DNA of 41,497 nt from Clostridia bacterium (GCA_017621735.1 JAGASM010000040.1:1-41497); one strand, 5' to 3'; counted from the stretch's first letter, positions 7,061-15,923 are shown. The notes: a model not told the origin generated them from the sequence alone. Numbers and translations: made by a program.

Positions 7061-9511
7061 TTAGGTGTAGTTTCGAATGCAAGCCGCGAGATATTTTCTA
7101 TGTTTCTTCCCACCGATTCCGTACTGTTCGAGGGATTCACGCAACGTTTCAAGGGGATAATCCTCTAAATCTTTGACGTCCGCCGTCCCGAAATGATCGT
7201 ACATCTTTGCAATCGGCTCGGCATTTGCCACCGACGCCCAAGGAAGCCATACGCCCATCACGCCGTTGTCGTCCGTCGCCGACGAGAACCCAAACGAGTA
7301 GATCGTCGTTGCTTCCGCAACCAAACTCTTATACGGATACCCCAAACGGCCGTCCCAGTCCATCGTCGATTTGCTGTTTTGTTGGACGAATTCCGCTTGA
7401 TCGAAATACGTCTTTTCGCCCGTAATGATATAAATTCGGAAGAGTTCGTAATAGATATACGCAATATAGTTATCTACCCCCGTGCTTCCGCAACAGATGA
7501 AACTGAGCCCGTCGGTATATCCGTATTTCAAAGCGTACGCCGCTTTAAGATCGGAACTGTTTTGATTGATTTCAAAACTGTACGCAACGACTGCGGACAT
7601 CGTAAACGCCGTCGCTTGCTTTAAGCACTCAATCCATTTACTGTCTTTGGTGAGCATATACATCGTGTCGTAACAGTACATCGCATATACGCCCGCCTCT
7701 TTGTCGACGGCGTTAGGGTTATCGCACGTACCGCCCGTATAGTACCCGACGGGATAAAGCACGCGATAGACGTACTCTCCTCCGTCGATCGCCGCCGTCT
7801 TATACTTTGTTTCCCCCGTCAATTCGTACATTTTTCCGAGGAAACGCACGGGCATCGTCGTATTCGCTTTGGAGGAAGACTGACAAATATTTCCGCCCGG
7901 CTCGGGAATTCCGTTGTCGCCGTTGACAAACATCGTTCCGTTCCAGTTGTAGCAACGGTACCAACTTCCGTCCGCATTTTGTGCATTGACCAAGAAATCG
8001 GCAAAGGATACAAGCGCATTCAACCATTCGGGACGGGATATTCCGTGTTCCGAAACGAGGCGATACGCATCGAACACCCCTTCCATTGCGTCGACCGCCA
8101 TACGGAGGAAGGTCGGATAACTGCGGAATCCGTCCGCCCACGTGTCGTACCAAATTTTTGGAACGCCCGACTCGGTCATCATGACCTTTACCCAAAAATC
8201 GACGGTATTCATGCCGTTTCTAAAACTTTGAGCGTCGTCTTCCCGTACTCCGTAGTGAAGCATGTTATACGCCGCGGGAATTTGCTGTCCGACAAAGCCC
8301 GCCTGATAGGTATACGGACCGATGGTTCCGTTTTCCAACGTAATTCGCCAAGGTAATCCGTAACTTGTATAACTGCCTAAAGCGGAATTGTATTGCGATT
8401 CGCTATGTAAAAACGTCTTAAAGTCTTCGTTGATGACGCGGTACACTTCGTCAATGTCCGTATCAACGATGCGTTGATCTTGCAAATCAAAGTGCGCGTT
8501 ATAGACGGAAGAGGTTGCCCCCGCAAACGATTGCGTGTGTTCTGCGCGCACGGTGAGGTCGTACACGATGCGACTGTCCTCTTCTACGTCAAAATACCGA
8601 CGCGCGGAATCGCGGGCGGGATACGCGACTTCCATGCAAGGCGCGTCCCCTTCGTTGATGAGCGCGATGGAGGCAAACGAATTGTCCGTCGGCGTAATGA
8701 TCGGTTGATAGCGGCCGAGCGAAATGGCATATCCCGACGTATTGCTGCGGAACATTGCAAACGGCAAGCCCAAAAGCGTTTCGCGGTAGATTTTACTCGT
8801 TGCATCGGGGAATTCCCCAAAAATATTATTTGGAACAAACCAACTGTAATCGTCCGCGCCCCCGCTCGGAACGCTCACGCGGAAAATACTTTCAAATCCA
8901 CGGTCGGACGAATTTGCCGCCGTAACGGTGATACTTCTGCGCACGTTGAACGCACCGTCGCCCTTTTGAGGCACGTAATACAAGTCCTCGATGAGAAATT
9001 CCGAGCCGTTTTCCGATTGAACGGTAACAGACGCCTTTAAGCCGTACCGTTCTTCGCTCACGGACGTATATCCCGTTTCGATCGCCCCTTGCCCGCGCAC
9101 GTACAGTTTTGCAGGCGCGGTTTGCTCCGCGCACACAATCCCAAGACCGCTTGTAACGGACAAAGCGTATTTGCCCGCATTTTGCGCAAGTTTTAATTTT
9201 AACCCACCGCTCGACAACACGTAGTCGCCGTCTACTTTTGAAACGGCACCGTCTTTTGCGTCGGGCAATTCTTCCTCGTTTAAGAGATTAGAAGGCGTTT
9301 TGTGGTCGGTAAAATTTCTCTCTTCCCGTAATTTTACCCTTTCTTCCTCCGTCGGATCTTCAAAAGGAGGCGTTACGGGCTCTTCGCCACCGCCGTTGTC
9401 CCCCACGTCGGGTGAAGGAGGAACGACGGGATTGACAGGGGTATTCGGCACGCATGCAACCGTGCCCGCTAAAATGCAACCTGCTAATAACATCGTCATA
9501 ATTTTTTTCAT
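7061..9511 (-). CDS. lipoprotein with predicted alpha/alpha-toroid domain, candidate glycoside hydrolase or lyase (copy 1)
   Basis: 816 aa. Signal peptide with lipobox TVAC (Cys20) and a Pro/Gly-rich linker. The architecture matches the downstream 798 aa paralogue: a beta-rich N-terminal region, then a helical domain carrying NADGSWYRCYNW, CDNPN-x-VDKE and GVYAMYCYDT. Long conserved blocks show duplication followed by divergence, suggesting two related specificities (different linkages or substituents) rather than redundancy; that is inference. AAGGA lies 7 bp before the ATG. The gene follows the permease by 19 bp and precedes its paralogue by 13 bp. The family is not recognised with confidence. 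Confidence 0.8.
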   Translation of the reverse strand: MKKIMTMLLAGCILAGTVACVPNTPVNPVVPPSPDVGDNGGGEEPVTPPFEDPTEEERVKLREERNFTDHKTPSNLLNEEELPDAKDGAVSKVDGDYVLSSGGLKLKLAQNAGKYALSVTSGLGIVCAEQTAPAKLYVRGQGAIETGYTSVSEERYGLKASVTVQSENGSEFLIEDLYYVPQKGDGAFNVRRSITVTAANSSDRGFESIFRVSVPSGGADDYSWFVPNNIFGEFPDATSKIYRETLLGLPFAMFRSNTSGYAISLGRYQPIITPTDNSFASIALINEGDAPCMEVAYPARDSARRYFDVEEDSRIVYDLTVRAEHTQSFAGATSSVYNAHFDLQDQRIVDTDIDEVYRVINEDFKTFLHSESQYNSALGSYTSYGLPWRITLENGTIGPYTYQAGFVGQQIPAAYNMLHYGVREDDAQSFRNGMNTVDFWVKVMMTESGVPKIWYDTWADGFRSYPTFLRMAVDAMEGVFDAYRLVSEHGISRPEWLNALVSFADFLVNAQNADGSWYRCYNWNGTMFVNGDNGIPEPGGNICQSSSKANTTMPVRFLGKMYELTGETKYKTAAIDGGEYVYRVLYPVGYYTGGTCDNPNAVDKEAGVYAMYCYDTMYMLTKDSKWIECLKQATAFTMSAVVAYSFEINQNSSDLKAAYALKYGYTDGLSFICCGSTGVDNYIAYIYYELFRIYIITGEKTYFDQAEFVQQNSKSTMDWDGRLGYPYKSLVAEATTIYSFGFSSATDDNGVMGVWLPWASVANAEPIAKMYDHFGTADVKDLEDYPLETLRESLEQYGIGGKKHRKYLAACIRNYT

Positions 9512-9530
9512 TTTCAGTCCTTCTTACAAT

Positions 9531-10391
9531 TTATTTGAGTCCCGTTACGCTAATCCCGTCCGTCAAATATTTTTGACAAAGCAAGAAAAGCACGCAGGTA
9601 GGAACCATCGCCACCACGCAGGCGGTAAGTAATTTTTCCGTTTCAACAGCGTACGCCGAATTCATCTGATTGATGGCAAGTTGTACCGTAAACAGCTGTT
9701 CGTCATTTCCCAAATAAAGAAGTGGCGTCAAGTAGTCGTTGTATTGATTGATAAAGCAAAGCAAGATCTGCGTAATAATTGCCGGCTTCATCAAGGGAAA
9801 GATAATCGTTACAAAGATTCCTCCCCTCCCCATGCCGTCGAGGATCGCCGCTTCTTCGTAGTCGCGCGGAAGCGTCCGCAAGAAGTTCAAAAAGAAGAAC
9901 ATCATCACCGTCGAGCCGAACATCGCAGGCAACATGACGGGAAGCGGAGTTCCTACCCACTTATAGAAGTTCGCAAACATGACGTATGAGGGAATCATAA
10001 TGATAATGTTCGGAATGACGAGCGTCGCCATCATGCAAGAAAAGAGAACCTGACTCCCTGGAAAGCGCAACCGTGCAAATCCGTAAGCACAAAGTGCACT
10101 CATGAACACCCCGCAAAGAACGGGCGGAATAATGTACAAAAACGTGTTGAGGAAGGAACGGAGCATTACCGTTTCTTCAAAGACCGCTACGTAGTTTCTC
10201 CCCGTCCACTGCTTGGGAAAGAAGGAGGAAAGATTGATCTCTTGCGCCGTCTTAAAGGAGCAGGCAAGCAGGTAAGCAAACGGCACGAGCATAAGGAACG
10301 CAACGGCGATCAAGACGAAATATGACAGTGCTTTTCCGCCGATCTCGCCTGCGCGTTTTACGCGCATTTTCGATACGTTTAATAATTTCAT
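9531..10391 (-). CDS. CUT1-family sugar ABC transporter permease (MalG-like)
   Basis: 286 aa, six predicted membrane helices, with the cytoplasmic EAA loop (EEAAILDGMG...FPLMKP at about 180-205) that docks the ATPase. It ends with the GLK-type C-terminus typical of MalG-like subunits. The ATG at 10391 has AGGAGGTG 6 bp upstream; an earlier ATG at 10424 lacks one and lies inside the upstream gene. It pairs with the permease encoded 11 bp upstream and the solute-binding protein before that. No ATPase gene is present, so a shared MsmX/MsmK-type ATPase encoded elsewhere is expected (established for many CUT1 systems in Gram-positives). Confidence 0.93.
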   Translation of the reverse strand: MKLLNVSKMRVKRAGEIGGKALSYFVLIAVAFLMLVPFAYLLACSFKTAQEINLSSFFPKQWTGRNYVAVFEETVMLRSFLNTFLYIIPPVLCGVFMSALCAYGFARLRFPGSQVLFSCMMATLVIPNIIIMIPSYVMFANFYKWVGTPLPVMLPAMFGSTVMMFFFLNFLRTLPRDYEEAAILDGMGRGGIFVTIIFPLMKPAIITQILLCFINQYNDYLTPLLYLGNDEQLFTVQLAINQMNSAYAVETEKLLTACVVAMVPTCVLFLLCQKYLTDGISVTGLK

Positions 10392-10402
10392 ATCCGCACC
10401 TC

Positions 10403-11332
10403 CTACGATTCGTAGTATACCCATTTTTTGGATATACCGAAGTTGAGCGCCGTAACGATTGCAATGATAACCCCAAGCAAGATGGCAAGCGAGGAAGCAT
10501 ACCCGTAGAACGCACCGTAATTTCCGCCCATATAGTTATAAATGATTAGCATGGGCATCATCGTATTAGACGGACTTCCGTTCGTCATAACTTGGTAAAT
10601 TGCAAATCCTTGCAACGAACCGATCAGTCCCGTCGTTAAAATATAGAAGGAAACGGGTGATACGGAAGGCAGGGTGATATAGAAGAATTTTTGCAAACTC
10701 CCCGCACCGTCCAACTCCGCCGCCTCGTAATAGGACGCAGGAACGTTTTTGATCGTCGCAATATAAAGGAGAATGTTCGTTCCCATTCCGAATAAGACGT
10801 TGAGAAAGATGATGGACGGAACGGCATGCGCCGCATCCAGCCAGTTGACTTTATCGCCCCCGAACAGCGCAACGATATTGTTGATAAACCCGTATTGATA
10901 GTCGTATATGCGTTTCCACATAATCCCTACCGCAACGGACGAGCAAATGGTCGGCAAAAAGTAGATCATGCGGAAGACGTTGCTCCCCTTTCTCTTTCCC
11001 GAAATCAAATTTGCAAGAACAAGCGAGCACGCCATGGAAAGCAATACGCCGATACTCATGACGAACGCATTGCCGACGGAAGGCCAAAACTGCGTTTCAT
11101 TCGCGGAGAATGCGCGGATAAAGTTGTCAAAGCCGACAAAAACAGGCTCGTTGAACAGGTCGTATTGCGTCAACGAGAGGTAGAGCGCAAAGCAAAGCGG
11201 CGCAGCCAAAAAGAGCAAAAGCCCGATGGTCAAAGGCGCAACGCATATGTAGCCCCATATCATGTCCGAACGGCGTTGACGGCTCATTTTCTTTTTCGGC
11301 GGTTTTACTGCGTTATTTCCAAATGTATTCAT
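10403..11332 (-). CDS. CUT1-family sugar ABC transporter permease (MalF/UgpA-like)
   Basis: 309 aa with a basic cytoplasmic N-terminus (KPPKKKMSRQRR) and about six membrane helices. The EAA loop YYEAAELDGAGSLQKFF is followed by ITLPSVSP, diagnostic of the binding-protein-dependent transport inner-membrane component. The ATG at 11332 has AAGGAGG 5 bp upstream; a GTG at 11350 overlaps the preceding gene's stop and is less likely. It would form the membrane channel with the 286 aa permease. CUT1 importers usually carry oligosaccharides, matching extracellular depolymerisation. Confidence 0.93.
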   Translation of the reverse strand: MNTFGNNAVKPPKKKMSRQRRSDMIWGYICVAPLTIGLLLFLAAPLCFALYLSLTQYDLFNEPVFVGFDNFIRAFSANETQFWPSVGNAFVMSIGVLLSMACSLVLANLISGKRKGSNVFRMIYFLPTICSSVAVGIMWKRIYDYQYGFINNIVALFGGDKVNWLDAAHAVPSIIFLNVLFGMGTNILLYIATIKNVPASYYEAAELDGAGSLQKFFYITLPSVSPVSFYILTTGLIGSLQGFAIYQVMTNGSPSNTMMPMLIIYNYMGGNYGAFYGYASSLAILLGVIIAIVTALNFGISKKWVYYES

Positions 11333-11346
11333 AGCCCCTCCTTTTC

Positions 11347-12825
11347 TCACTGTCCGTCTAAAGTAAACAGTTCGGGGAAGTCCGTCTTTATGATGCTAAG
11401 GACAACCTCTTTTTCATCAGTCAAAAATTGTTCGGCGGTTAGACGTTTACTCGGATCGCTTTCAAACATCGCACCGGAATCTTCCGCCATTTTATCCTTC
11501 CAACGGACGCTGGGCAAATATTGCCACAGTCCCGCGCGTTGATGTTCCGCCGCGCGCAACCATTCGCCCGTATTGTTGGGCAATTGCCCCGCGTCGAACT
11601 CATATAGTTTGTCTATCGCTTCTTGGTCGTTATAAAGCGGGATGGAGAATCCCGATTCCGTCATAATCAGTTGTCCTTCCAGCGACGTGAAATATTCCGC
11701 CAAACGGTAGGCAAGATCGGGATACGGCGTATTTTTATACACTGCATATCCTACCGAACCCGACCAACCGTTGCAATCTTGATTTACCTCGAATGCGGGA
11801 ATGGGCGCGATGTCCCAATCGAACGTCGCTTGATTGCGGAGATCGGACGTTACAGAACGCCCCTCAATGTAACACGCCGCTTGGCCGTTCAAAAAGAGCG
11901 TCTTTTCACTCGTCGTGGAAAGAATTGCCGACGTAGGCGTTACGCAGTTGTCCATCGTCGCAAGTTGGATATAATCGTACACCTCGATAAACTCGGGCGT
12001 ATCGATAAGCACTTCCGTTCGGTCGGCAGAAAGGTAATCCGCCCCGTTCGACCATATCAAACTTTCAGGATAGATTTTTGCAACGCCGTACACGTGATCG
12101 TCGCGCACCTTCGTTTCTCCCGTGCGACTGACGTATACGGTGCTCCCGCCCAACTCTTCCGAACGGCTGTAACCGAACATACTCCAATAGTCGAGTGCCT
12201 CGTAAGGCGTCCAAGGCGTTTCGGGATCGGGATAAGGAACGCCGTATGCGTCGAACATATCCTTGTTGTAATACATCACGTAAGGCGTAATGTCCTTCGG
12301 CATACAGTAGATTGAACCGGACCCCATCGTCTTGCCGTTATAACGGTAACGGTCGACGGCGGAAGGCCATACTTTATCCAAGTCAATCACGTCGCTGTTT
12401 GCAACGTATTCCGTTAAGTCGAGCATGACGCCCGTCGATACCCATTGACCGAAGTTCCCGTCGGGAACCAAAAATACGTCGGGCACGTTTTGCGCCGCAA
12501 TGATGCTGTTAAACTGCGATTCGTAACTGCTAATGACGCTGACTTCTACCTTAATCGGTTGCTGCGGCTCCTCATCTTTTGAAAGCGTTTGATTGTACGC
12601 TTCGATTTCCTCGTTGATTTTTTGTTCAAAGGACAAGCACACTTCTTTTACGAGGTCCGTTTCCGTTTTTCCGCCGTTATCCCAATGGCAAAGGGTTAAA
12701 ACGGTATAATCTCCGCTATACTCGGTAGGTGCGCCGATAAGAAGCGCCGTCAAAAAACAACCTAATACAAACGCAACCGAAATAATCCACGTTAGCAACT
12801 GTTTCCACGAAAGTATTCGAAACAT
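11347..12825 (-). CDS. extracellular sugar-binding protein of the CUT1 transporter
   Basis: 492 aa, family-1 extracellular solute-binding protein: a two-lobed fold with typical blocks NVPDVFLVPDG, MYYNKDMFDAYGVPYP and the ATTSEKTLFLNGQAACYIEG-like region. The N-terminus is unusual. A hydrophobic stretch (about 8-31) contains VLGC at 19-22, a poor lipobox followed by more hydrophobic residues (FLTALLIGA) rather than a polar linker. It may be membrane-anchored by an uncleaved helix instead of lipidated. It sits between the GH2 gene (12 bp) and the permeases (14 bp). It would deliver oligosaccharides released by the lipoproteins; the ligand is unknown. Confidence 0.9.
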   Translation of the reverse strand: MFRILSWKQLLTWIISVAFVLGCFLTALLIGAPTEYSGDYTVLTLCHWDNGGKTETDLVKEVCLSFEQKINEEIEAYNQTLSKDEEPQQPIKVEVSVISSYESQFNSIIAAQNVPDVFLVPDGNFGQWVSTGVMLDLTEYVANSDVIDLDKVWPSAVDRYRYNGKTMGSGSIYCMPKDITPYVMYYNKDMFDAYGVPYPDPETPWTPYEALDYWSMFGYSRSEELGGSTVYVSRTGETKVRDDHVYGVAKIYPESLIWSNGADYLSADRTEVLIDTPEFIEVYDYIQLATMDNCVTPTSAILSTTSEKTLFLNGQAACYIEGRSVTSDLRNQATFDWDIAPIPAFEVNQDCNGWSGSVGYAVYKNTPYPDLAYRLAEYFTSLEGQLIMTESGFSIPLYNDQEAIDKLYEFDAGQLPNNTGEWLRAAEHQRAGLWQYLPSVRWKDKMAEDSGAMFESDPSKRLTAEQFLTDEKEVVLSIIKTDFPELFTLDGQ

Positions 12826-12837
12826 GACAACCCCCTT

Positions 12838-14619
12838 TTACTTTTTTGTTTCCGATATCGCGTCGCGAAGCACTTCGATCGGCGCTTTCGGTATGCGGTC
12901 AATATCGGTAAGCCCGTTAATTTCCGTTTCTACGTCGGTGAGTTGTGTAACGCAAAATCCGCAAATCCCGTCTATTTTCCGAATGGATGCACAAAGTGCG
13001 CGCAAACGGTTGACAAAATCCTCGGAAGCGGCGACCTTTGAGCCGTACCCCCAACCGCCGTCCGATCCGCTTTGATACCCGATCCCCGCAAATTCACTGA
13101 TTATTACAGGCTCCCCGTGATAAGAATATCCGTTTGCAAAGGGCAAGCGAAGTTGTGAGTATCCGGGTACGTTTTTCCCCGCAAGTGCGTTCTCCAAATC
13201 CCCGTAAAAACGGGAAAGTTCTTCCGCGTTTTGCACGTAATTGTGAAGGGTTACGATGTCGCTTTTCGTATGCTCCCAACCGTCGTTGGATATAACGGGA
13301 CGGCGAGCGTCATACGCTTTCGTCGCATAGTACAACGCCAAAGAAAGCGACTGCTGCGCGGGATCGGTCAAAATGCGCGGAACGCCCCAACTCTCGTTAA
13401 GGGGTACCCAAACGAGAATGGACGGGTGATTGTAATTTTGACGGACGACTTCCATCCACTCCGCCATGACTTTATCCACCGTTTCACTCTTATACTCGTA
13501 AGCGGAAGGCATTTCGCACCATACCGCCATTCCGAGAAGGTCGGCAAAGTAGTAAAAGCGTTCGTCCTCTACCTTTTGATGCATGCGGATTCCGTTAAAG
13601 CCCAAACTCTTGGCAAGTTGCAAGTCAGAAATCATCGCCTCTTCAGAAGGCGCCGTCAGTCCGCTTTCCCGATAATATCCTTGCACGAGCGCCATTTGCA
13701 AATAGATGGGATTGCAGTTGAGCATGACGCAGTTGTTCTCCGTATAGCATTCCGCCAAGCCGAAATACGAACCGACCTTTTCGATCGTCTTTCCGTCTTT
13801 TTCCAAATAAAATTCGACGTCGTATAAGTTGGGCGTTTCGGGTGTCCAATAATACACGCGGAAAATATCGCCGTCGTGATTCAGGTCCGCCTTGACGTTT
13901 AGGATTCGGCGTGTAAAGCGGGAAACCGTTTCCGAAACGGTCGCTCCGTGATGAGATACGACAGCACGAAGAGAAAACCCCTCCTCATACTCCGACAGCG
14001 TCGCTTCGAACTCCACGTAGTAATCGCGAATGCTCGGCGTGATCTTTACCCCCGTCAAATAACGGTTGGGAACGAATTCCGACCAAACGCACTTCCAAAT
14101 TCCCGTCGTGTTTTGATACCAGCATCCGATAGACGAACCGAGCGAACTTTGTTTTCCCCTCGGTTGAACGGCCTCCTGCGTATCTTCTACGCGCACGACG
14201 ACGTTCGCCGCCCCGCCCGTTTTTCGGACGGCAGCGGTTACGTCAAAGGAGAAGCGGCAATACCCGCCGCGATGAGAACCGACGAAAATTCCGTTTACCC
14301 AAACTTTCGTAAAATAATCGCATCCCTCAAAATGCAACAGTAAGCGTTCCTTTTTCAAGCGGGAAGCGTCGAAATTTACAGTACGCGAATACCAAACGCA
14401 AGAAGCGACCGCATCGCTTTCAATCCCGCTTTTTTGCGTTTGATAAGCGAACGGAACGACAATCGAAGTCTGTTCGGGAAAATGAAGAAACCATTCTTCC
14501 TCTTCCCCTTCGTTTTTCGCGTCGAATGCAAACTGCCATTTTCCGCATAAGTCGGTAAAATTGTCCCGCACGAACTGCGGACGGGGATATCCTTCTTTGT
14601 AGCACTTTACGTGTTGCAT
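12838..14619 (-). CDS. glycoside hydrolase family 2 (beta-galactosidase/beta-glucuronidase-like), intracellular
   Basis: 593 aa. No signal peptide, so cytoplasmic. It has the GH2 order: sugar-binding jelly roll (about 1-185), immunoglobulin-like domain (about 185-290), then a TIM barrel. The acid/base Glu is in VPLNES (Glu409) and the nucleophile in ISEFAG (Glu509), with NHPSILVW before the acid/base as in the family. Length matches compact GH2 enzymes without extra C-terminal domains. Substrate could be a beta-galactoside, glucuronide or mannoside; the sequence does not settle it. The ATG at 14619 has GGAGG 7 bp upstream; the in-frame start at 14655 would have no such site. First gene of the operon, expected to finish imported oligosaccharides. 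Confidence 0.92.
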   Translation of the reverse strand: MQHVKCYKEGYPRPQFVRDNFTDLCGKWQFAFDAKNEGEEEEWFLHFPEQTSIVVPFAYQTQKSGIESDAVASCVWYSRTVNFDASRLKKERLLLHFEGCDYFTKVWVNGIFVGSHRGGYCRFSFDVTAAVRKTGGAANVVVRVEDTQEAVQPRGKQSSLGSSIGCWYQNTTGIWKCVWSEFVPNRYLTGVKITPSIRDYYVEFEATLSEYEEGFSLRAVVSHHGATVSETVSRFTRRILNVKADLNHDGDIFRVYYWTPETPNLYDVEFYLEKDGKTIEKVGSYFGLAECYTENNCVMLNCNPIYLQMALVQGYYRESGLTAPSEEAMISDLQLAKSLGFNGIRMHQKVEDERFYYFADLLGMAVWCEMPSAYEYKSETVDKVMAEWMEVVRQNYNHPSILVWVPLNESWGVPRILTDPAQQSLSLALYYATKAYDARRPVISNDGWEHTKSDIVTLHNYVQNAEELSRFYGDLENALAGKNVPGYSQLRLPFANGYSYHGEPVIISEFAGIGYQSGSDGGWGYGSKVAASEDFVNRLRALCASIRKIDGICGFCVTQLTDVETEINGLTDIDRIPKAPIEVLRDAISETKK

Positions 14620-14642
14620 AAAACCTCCACTGGTATAAATGA

Positions 14643-14662
14643 ACAAATTTGACAAAAATTGT
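14643..14662. promoter_or_regulatory. imperfect 20 bp palindrome in the operon leader, candidate operator
   Basis: ACAAATTT...AAAATTGT pairs at 7 of 10 positions about its centre. It lies between the predicted transcription start (about 14680) and the GH2 ribosome-binding site, where a bound repressor would block elongation. Base composition is AT-rich, so chance symmetry is possible. Confidence 0.35.
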
Positions 14663-14686
14663 ACTTATTCCACTTTTTCCATATTA

Positions 14687-14715
14687 ATGATATCACACCC
14701 CCCCCCATCTGTCAA
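14687..14715 (-). promoter_or_regulatory. sigma-A promoter of the carbohydrate operon, with G9 tract in the spacer
   Basis: TTGACA (14710-14715) is separated by exactly 17 bp from TATCAT (14687-14692). Nine consecutive G (14698-14706) fill half of the spacer. Transcription should start near 14680, giving a leader of about 60 nt. Slippage of the G tract by one base would change spacing to 16 or 18 and so change promoter strength. Confidence 0.85.
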
Positions 14716-14757
14716 TACCCTTTTGGAAAATTTTTTGAAATATTTTTTATTTTATGG

Positions 14758-14785
14758 TATTAGTACGTATTTTTACGAACTAATA
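14758..14785. promoter_or_regulatory. 28 bp inverted repeat between the divergent promoters, candidate regulator operator
   Basis: Arms TATTAGTACGTA (14758-14769) and TACGAACTAATA (14774-14785) match at 11 of 12 positions around a TTTT centre. It lies 43 bp upstream of the operon -35 box and 55 bp upstream of the regulator -35 box. Its size suits a dimeric winged-helix protein. There is no adjoining T-run for a terminator. Confidence 0.55.
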
Positions 14786-14839
14786 ACGCAAAACATAGGG
14801 GCGTTTTCCATAAAAATGCAAAAAACAGCCCGTATCCGT

Positions 14840-14868
14840 TTGACAATATTATAATAATCGGTTAAAAT
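14840..14868 (+). promoter_or_regulatory. sigma-A promoter of the winged-helix regulator gene
   Basis: TTGACA (14840-14845), a 17 bp spacer and TAAAAT (14863-14868) predict a start near 14875. This supports the GTG start at 14968, which has an AGGAG site, and gives a leader of about 93 nt. Confidence 0.75.
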
Positions 14869-14967
14869 AAAATAGAATCTAATTTGAAAAAAGTCGTACG
14901 GAAACACTTTTATTCCAACTATACCTTTTCTGTCCGCCCTTTTACATCGAAACAGGAGAAGACGTTC

Positions 14968-15888
14968 GTGAGAATTATCGAACATCTGGAAGACGGGATT
15001 CCCGTTTTCGAGGCGCTGAGCAACGAGATCCGCGTCAAAATCATCAATCTTTTATTGCATAACCATCGCATGAACATGAACGATATCGCAGTGGCGCTCG
15101 GATTACCGAAGAGCACGCTTACTCCGCATATCAAAAAACTCATCGCAGCGGGGCTCGTTTCCACCGACCTCATCTCGGAAACGCGCGGAACGCAAAAAGT
15201 TTGCCGTCTTTCCGAAGATAAACTTATCGTCAACATCACCCCTGAAATCGCTGTGCAAAAGGTTTACGAAACGGAATTGGACGCGGGGCAATTTTCCGAT
15301 TGCTCCATTTTGCCCACCTGCGGTCTTTCCACGGTAGAAAAGGTCATCGGCGACGGCTTTGACGATCCCCGTTTTTTCCACCTGCCGGAACGCTTTAACG
15401 CATCCGTCATTTGGTTCACGCAAGGGTACGTAGAATATACCGTCGCAAACATGGTGTCCGTCACGGAAGACCCCGTCGAATTGCAAATTTTTGTTGAGTT
15501 ATGCAGCGAAGCACCCGGCGTTATCAGTTATCACCCTTCCGACATCAACTTTATCATCAACGGGATCAACCTCGGTTACTGGACGTCCCCCGGCGAACTG
15601 TTTGATAGAAAAGGACGGTATACCCCGCAATGGTGGTTCACCAACTTCCCTCAATACGGTATTATGAAGGTATTAACGGTAAATGAAACGGGAACGTACC
15701 TCGACGGATTGTTCCTTTCCCCCGTTACCATTCACCAACTCAACTTGAAAAAGAGCCCCTCTTTCACCTTCCGATTAGAAGTCCCTTCGGATGCGAAAAA
15801 CGTCGGCGGACTGACGTTGTTCGGCAAAAAATTCGGCGATTACGAATCAGGCATTCGGATTCGGCTGTTATGTTCCAACAAAAAATAA
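14968..15888 (+). CDS. ArsR-type winged-helix transcriptional regulator with large C-terminal ligand domain
   Basis: 306 aa from the GTG at 14968, which has AGGAG 9 bp upstream. An in-frame TTG at 14884 has no ribosome-binding site and lies only about 9 nt after the predicted transcription start. Residues about 10-80 form the winged helix-turn-helix (FEALSNEIRVKIINLL, then LPKSTLTPHIKKL). The remaining 220 residues are mixed alpha/beta and probably sense a ligand. No ArsR-type metal-binding CxC is seen. Divergent position beside the operon and the inverted repeats suggests local control, probably repression relieved by a sugar; that is inference. A terminator follows directly. Confidence 0.85.
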   Translation: MRIIEHLEDGIPVFEALSNEIRVKIINLLLHNHRMNMNDIAVALGLPKSTLTPHIKKLIAAGLVSTDLISETRGTQKVCRLSEDKLIVNITPEIAVQKVYETELDAGQFSDCSILPTCGLSTVEKVIGDGFDDPRFFHLPERFNASVIWFTQGYVEYTVANMVSVTEDPVELQIFVELCSEAPGVISYHPSDINFIINGINLGYWTSPGELFDRKGRYTPQWWFTNFPQYGIMKVLTVNETGTYLDGLFLSPVTIHQLNLKKSPSFTFRLEVPSDAKNVGGLTLFGKKFGDYESGIRIRLLCSNKK

Positions 15889-15897
15889 TCACAATAA

Positions 15898-15923
15898 AAG
15901 CACGGCTTTAAGCCGTGCTTTTT
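15898..15923 (+). terminator. intrinsic terminator of the regulator gene
   Basis: A perfect 10 bp stem (15898-15907 with 15911-15920, loop TTA) runs into five T (15919-15923), starting 10 bp after the stop codon. The A-run before it is short, so it is mainly plus-directed. Confidence 0.92.

Noticed and set aside
14884..14967. TTG start for the winged-helix regulator
   Set aside because: No ribosome-binding site and only about 9 nt from the predicted transcription start; GTG at 14968 has AGGAG at good spacing.
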